The translations under genes were made by a program, and so were the position numbers. The notes below the pieces were generated by a model, which saw nothing but the letters and a program-made list of their open reading frames with translations, did no database searches and was not told the DNA's origin. Of a stretch of 64,000 nt of DNA, positions 59,045 to 64,000 are shown in pieces. The stretch is from Xestospongia bergquistia (Eukaryota > Porifera > Demospongiae > Haplosclerida > Petrosiidae). Within the stretch, counting starts at the first letter, position 1. Every line of letters begins with the position of its first letter. Location of the stretch: contig OZ014414.1 of NCBI GenBank assembly GCA_963965975.1, forward strand, positions 2,207,501-2,271,500, given 5' to 3'.

Positions 59045-59593
59045 TTGTGTGGTAGACCAAATCCTTCTTCTGGAGGATGTAACTCTGTATATTATTCCAC
59101 ATTTGGTTTTAACTTCACTAATGTATGTGGACAAGTGAGGAGATATCGGTTTGGATCAACTGATGTATTTGATAGTTATATTACAATAGACTCACCATAT
59201 GTTCATGGAGTATCAATAACTTCTGGCAATAATACTAGAAGGCATTTATGGACATACGCAGCTGGTACACTTGAAAATAAATCAGTAAGTTATAACTGTC
59301 CATGTAATACAGGCTACAGTTTTGACTATTATCTTCCCTCATTTGTTGGCAATCATTATTATTGTGAGTCTGGCAATAATCAATTTTACTATGAAGAAAA
59401 ACTCTATGCTAATGATTTTTTATGGGTTGAAAAGAACTGTAATGGACTGGAAGTACCATGTTGTACAAATAAGAAAATGCCGTGGTTTCATAGTGCGCCA
59501 ACTTCTGATGACATTGAGTTGAGGGTATGTAGTGATGCTGGTTTACCAAACGAAGGCACCCCACTTGACATCATTGAATTATACATTAAATGA
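59045..59593 (+). pseudogene. 5'-truncated tandem copy of the fibrinogen-like gene
   Basis: Open from a CGRPNPSSGGCNS start to a stop at 59591. It matches the C-terminal half of the preceding gene: NVCGQVRRY, SYITIDSPYVHGVSITSG, RRHLWTYA, CPCNTGY, YYCESG, CCTNKKMPWF, IELRVC, PLDIIELYIK. It begins exactly where the upstream copy has its VCG residues and has no ATG, signal peptide or GGWMRV half, and no acceptor AG right before it. Either a broken duplicate or a 3' exon of an alternative transcript. The frame over the frameshifted region of copy 1 is intact here. Confidence 0.6.
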
Positions 59594-62500
59594 ACATGTT
59601 AATTTTTCAAATTATATTCATTGCAATTTACTTTTTTAGAATGTATTGTTTAGTAGCAATTCCGTATTCAAGTACAAAGTTTTTTCAAAAACATAATCTC
59701 ATGTTTTTTCAATTGACAACATTGTCTTAATACTCTTAAGTAGTATCTCTATCAATTTATCTTACTAATTACTATGAAACTACACAGTTGATGGCTTCTC
59801 CAAAAGCATAAGTATGTATGTTTACTTGCCTTCCTCTAACTACTTCTGTCACCTCTATACATTATATATTATACATTATTATATATATATTAATAAAATT
59901 AATGACAATTTTTGACTGCACATATACAGGCTAGGAGACAGAGCACTCAAAGGAAAAGTATTTGAATTTTTATTAAGTATGTTAGAGAGCTCTTTCTTTT
60001 CTGAAGATAGGGTAAGTGTGTAAATGATTAATAGAATGAACTATATTTTATTACCTTCTTTTAGCCTGTAGCTGGTGTATGTTAGAGTGTGTTGTATACA
60101 TTGTGGGGTCTTGTTGTCTCTCTCTTCAGTGAAGAATCTCTTGGAGATCCTAAAGCTCTTGTCTGTATTAGGTATTGTTGAAGATTAGTGCTCAACTATT
60201 GTTGTTAGCTTTACTATATATGCTTATAATGAATGACCTGGTCAATTTTGACTATATACGTACATACATAGTTGATATTGTTATATTTGGAGTGTATGTA
60301 TATCTCTCTCTATTGGTCTGACAAATCCCAATTAACTGAAGGATGATCATTTTTAAATCACCTAATTAGCTAAATAATAGCTAAGTAATGTATTGATGAC
60401 CACACCCACTTTATCGATGACAGTTTGTAATCCATATTAATAAATACTTTGTATATTAATCATTTATTGTTATTGTCTGTTGATATTAAGATCATATGCA
60501 ATATCTTCAGTTATTTCTGAACTTCCATTTGAGTCAAATTAACTCATAGTATCTACTTTTATTGAGAAAATTATTTACTACAAAAACAATGAGTAGTAAC
60601 AAGTAATAACAGTAGTGTAAAAGTAACTTTGGAATTAAAGTTTCTTTTTCTTGAGCTTACTTCATAGAAAATATCCAAACATGCTGTAAAGCTTAATTGG
60701 CTAGTTGCTACCTTTGTCATTGACACTTTTATTGTTTTTGTAAGGATCATAGATCGTGTTTAATATTTTTTGATGAAGACAAAAGCATAACCAATAACAG
60801 CGAACGAATACTTGTTCTAGTTTTCTTTGTAAACAATTGTCATATAAATTTTACTCTGGCATTATCAGATTAAATCTTTTTTCAACCACTGAAATAAATA
60901 AGTTGTTGTATTTTGAGTAAATTTGCATGTATTTTGTAGAAATGGATATTGACTTCATAATTCAATGAGTTGATGGACTAGAACCCTTCATCTTCTTCAA
61001 AGTCCACTATTTTAAGTAAGTAATAAGAATACTTCTCTTGTTCTATTTGCTTTTTTGGTAGTAAAGAAGGTTTTTTTTATCTGAAGTTATATTTCTGTTA
61101 CAATTTTTGATCTTGTATTGATAAAATCAGTACAGGTGTATATTAAATAGTAAAAATTAATGATTAATTAAATCATTAAATCAATTAATTAGTTAATAGT
61201 CAAATGTGAACATATGTAACAGCATACAATTCATTTATAAATGAATGCTTTCTCAATAAAGACTTAGTTACACCCTCACTCTCTTTTTAAAGGTCATCAT
61301 ATATAAAAGCACCATTGTAGCTATTGTATTTACTCCATATTTCATCTAATTGTAGTCAACATTATAAGTCTATAGTTGACTTCAGTTTGCTTGTGAAAAT
61401 TTGGAAAAGGAACTGTATCGGAATTTTATGAAATACAATTTAGGGTAGAAATATTTGATTTTTTTAGCTTTAAATATCAGATTATGTTAGGTTTTTTTAA
61501 ATACAATCATGTGAAAATATATGTTGTAATGATTAATCATGTTTTTAGATTTACAGAAATTTTATTCGATTCCTTAATATCTGCAATACTTTGGAAATAT
61601 CAATTAATAATACTAAAGGATCTTGAGGGCTGAAAATTTAAAAATTAAAGATGAAGTCAATTTCTACAACTTTACAGATGAATTCTTTCTACACTAATAT
61701 TTAACACTTTTAAATCTGCTTATTAAGTCACTATATGTTGTACAAATCATACAAGGAAATGTATCTGTAAATGTACTAACTAATGATTGTTTCGTTCCTG
61801 AACTTGCCAAAACTTTATATTTCAATAAGATTTAGTATTTAGCAGACTGATCACGAGGCCAATGCTACAATCTGATATGGTATTACAAATGGTGACGAGT
61901 TCGTCTTTTATTTTTAATCTTTTTATCTAAAGGATAGTTATACTACTTTTTCTTTTGATGATAATTAATGAAGTCATCTCAAAAACAATCAAGCGAGATT
62001 TCCCAGGGATATCTCTCTGGTTTTCCAGTTTGTTAGTAACTAAATGCCTATAATATAAGCATAAGTTTTGAAGAAATTTAAGCTAGACCGTATATAAGTT
62101 ATCAGTTGTCTGTTTATAGACTGTATTATTCTATTATAATAAAGACTGAATTATTTTAGAATGTGGTAATATTCCAACTGAACCCTTAAACACAATCAAC
62201 CATACAGAAATATAATTGCTAAATCATTGGTTGCTATAGGTTAACAATTACACTATTGTTTTAATACATTTTTAAAGATAGAAGATAGCATTATTTTTTC
62301 TTTAATGTCAATAAATAAAAATAACAATAAGCCTGATTCAGATTCTAATAACACACTCAATAAAAATTATGTTCAAGAGGTAGTAACAGGTTGTAGTAAC
62401 CAGTTGAGTTATGATGATCAGGTCCATGCTGCTCACCCTATCATGAAGGATTGAGGTTAGTTTATGATATTGATTATAAAATAATTTTTAAAAAAATATA

Positions 62501-62780
62501 TTTGTCTTTAATGACAAAGTTACTCAAAAAACAGAAGTTCTTACTAATGAGGCGATTACAGAAGATACAATAGCTTATGCATATCATTTTATTTTTTACG
62601 TTTAGAATCCAAATATCAGACATCACTTTCTGGTAACAAAGACGCAGAAATACTTTTAAAATAGATGTAAAGCAACTTTTGGGGAGCTATTACTTTGTCT
62701 AAAGCTGAAACTATCCTCCTAGTCTTGACAATTCAAGCTACTTCATTATGTAATATAATTTTTCTCTTGCTTCTGACAAG
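59594..62780. other. gene-poor region with isolated exon-like fragments
   Basis: Two fragments look like exons with fitting splice signals: 59931-60010 (after a CATATACAG acceptor; reads GDRALKGKVFEFLLSML and ESSFFSEDR before a GTAAGTG donor) and 60130-60171 (after CTCTCTTCAG; EESLGDPKALVCI before GTATTG). They may belong to one decayed gene I do not recognise. A 49-codon frame at 62305-62454 (start MSINKNNNKPDSDSN) lies before a GTTAGT donor-like site. Otherwise nothing. Confidence 0.35.
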
Positions 62781-63660
62781 GAAAGAGAGGGTGAGGAAAT
62801 AAACGTGGTTGGTGATGATTGTGTTGAACAACAAAATGTAAATGTGGATGAAATTGATTGTATGGAATATGAAGAAAGTTCCAACATGGAGAAAATGATG
62901 ATGATTTGATGGAAGATGATAATCAAGAACAGTGGTCCCATCATATTCACGATGGTTTATTGTTCAAGAAATGTTATAAACAGATATGTGCAATTTTTAA
63001 TGAATTTGCTGTAGTTTCTAGTTTATAATTGCTCATTGTTGATGTCACATCATATATGCTCAAGGTAGTGCTGTCTTTTTTTTGGATTTTCTAAGATCAT
63101 AATATACTTACGTCAATTAAAAACAAATAATTTCTTTCGTAATTCTGGAAATCAAAATTACACATATTATAATTAAAATTACACATATTGTATTTTTTTA
63201 TCATGTAGTAGTAGCTAAGGGTCAGCATCACCACACCACATTTATTGGTTTGTATATTATAAGATAGTACTTCATATGTAACAAAGAGTCTTAATTCTTG
63301 CTACTTGTAATGCTCCAGATATTGATGTTGTTAATGCTCAAAAATCCAATAAAAGAGAACTACCACAAGGTAAGAAACATAACTCTCTCCTTTATAACTA
63401 TTAACTTATTTACTGAGACATAACATAGCTGAAGAGCATTTAATTTAGACTTCTTATTGCACTGTTTGCCTCAAATGTCTTATATACTTAATTAATGCAA
63501 CAATGTATTATGTAGGGATGTCCATACTATCATTCCTATTTTGACTTTGTTTGAGTTGTTTTTACCATCATCTCCACATTAAATGAGTTTTCTAAGCAAT
63601 TTTATATTTACTTTTAGCCAACTAGAAATTGCGTCTACTATAATTATACTTAAATTTAAC
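62780..63660 (+). pseudogene. dispersed decayed-gene repeat, copy C
   Basis: Begins with an acidic coding-like stretch (EREGEEINVVGDDC, then MEYEESS) that shifts frame near 62880 and continues (ENDDDLMEDDNQEQWSH, HDGLLFKKCYKQIC, NEFAVVSS). Downstream, an exon-like DIDVVNAQKSNKRELPQ piece ends at a good GTAAGA donor (63370). The order of conserved non-coding blocks matches copy B. This is the best-preserved copy, but still broken. Protein family unrecognised. Confidence 0.45.
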
Positions 63661-64000
63661 GACTTGGCGTTTTTACTGAGTTAATTTTGACTCGTGAATA
63701 ACCAAAAGTTGAGCATGTACATCAGCGATTATATTCGTTAAAATTGTAAGTATTAGAAACTAAGATTAGGATTAAGTTATGTAATAAATAATACTAGTAA
63801 CAACATAATCTGGTAACTAACAAAACAAAACAAAATCTCTACACATTGATATTTAATGAATGTCATGATTTATTGACTGTTAGAAATTTAAGACTAAGAT
63901 ACAATCTCAGCTCCTTCACTGGAATATGATAATTACATGACCAGCTTAGTTTCATTATTTTGCTCAGCATTCTTTAATGTAGATTTCTTCAAACTATCTG
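63661..64000. other. window end, nothing recognised
   Basis: AT-rich sequence with no exon, repeat or mobile-element signature that I can support. Confidence 0.5.

Noticed and set aside
1..64000. tRNA, rRNA, CRISPR, bacterial-type operons or viral genome integration
   Set aside because: Looked for cloverleaf-like A and B boxes, regular spacer arrays, and Shine-Dalgarno-led gene strings; none convincing. All retroelement sequence fits ordinary Ty3/gypsy without an envelope gene.

Overview
The window looks like nuclear DNA from an early-branching animal, most likely a demosponge. It is very AT-rich. Most introns are short (about 50-70 nt) GT..AG introns, several introns run to kilobases, and intergenic DNA is full of AT and GT microsatellites. 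Coding capacity is dominated by secreted and membrane proteins built from shuffled phase-1 exons: subtilisin plus somatomedin-B, DNRLRE, fibrinogen-like and Ly6/uPAR-like. The sponge assignment is inference from this protein repertoire and could be another basal metazoan. No bacterial operon, rRNA, tRNA or CRISPR array was seen.

Layout. 1-3.1 kb is gene-free apart from an old dispersed repeat. 3.1-5.0 kb (minus) is a single-pass membrane protein: signal peptide, DNRLRE domain, a Ser/Thr stalk made by tandemly copied 54-nt mini-exons, a membrane helix, and a tail with two PPPY motifs. 6.4-28.7 kb is a tandem segmental duplication. Each unit carries a secreted subtilisin-like peptidase with C-terminal somatomedin-B (SMB) domains, followed by a small two-exon Cys-rich membrane peptide. 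Unit 1 has a 1033-aa peptidase (9 exons, 3 SMB domains, a long 16-aa-repeat stalk), and its small peptide gene carries one in-frame stop. Unit 2 has a 546-aa peptidase (7 exons, 2 SMB domains) and an intact small peptide gene. All splice junctions of both peptidase models keep frame.

30-36 kb is transposon wreckage: a hAT (TTF/ZMYM-type) remnant split by a short Ty3/gypsy element that has paired LTRs, a perfect 5-bp target duplication, and a gag start joined straight to integrase. 38.0-39.6 kb (minus) is an intact single-exon type II membrane fucosyltransferase-like gene. 41-45 kb holds decayed fragments of a repeated, unidentified gene that reappears near 63 kb. 45.8-50.9 kb is a decayed, intron-bearing copy of cytosolic cysteinyl-tRNA synthetase. 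A palindromic MITE sits inside it, and inside the MITE is a structurally intact piggyBac (TTAA sites, 13-bp terminal repeats, a 641-aa transposase with its aspartates). 51.1-51.9 kb (minus) is a three-exon Ly6/uPAR-like membrane protein. 52.2-55.5 kb (minus) is a degenerate Ty3/gypsy pol. 56.4-57.7 kb holds two more palindromic MITEs. 57.8-59.6 kb holds a secreted fibrinogen-like gene with a one-base frameshift and a 5'-truncated tandem copy. The last 4 kb has only exon-like scraps.

Together the intact genes suggest a locus of cell-surface and secreted recognition or processing proteins evolving by local duplication. What each does is not established by sequence alone. All exon boundaries come from reading splice signals and reading frames by eye; no transcript data were available.
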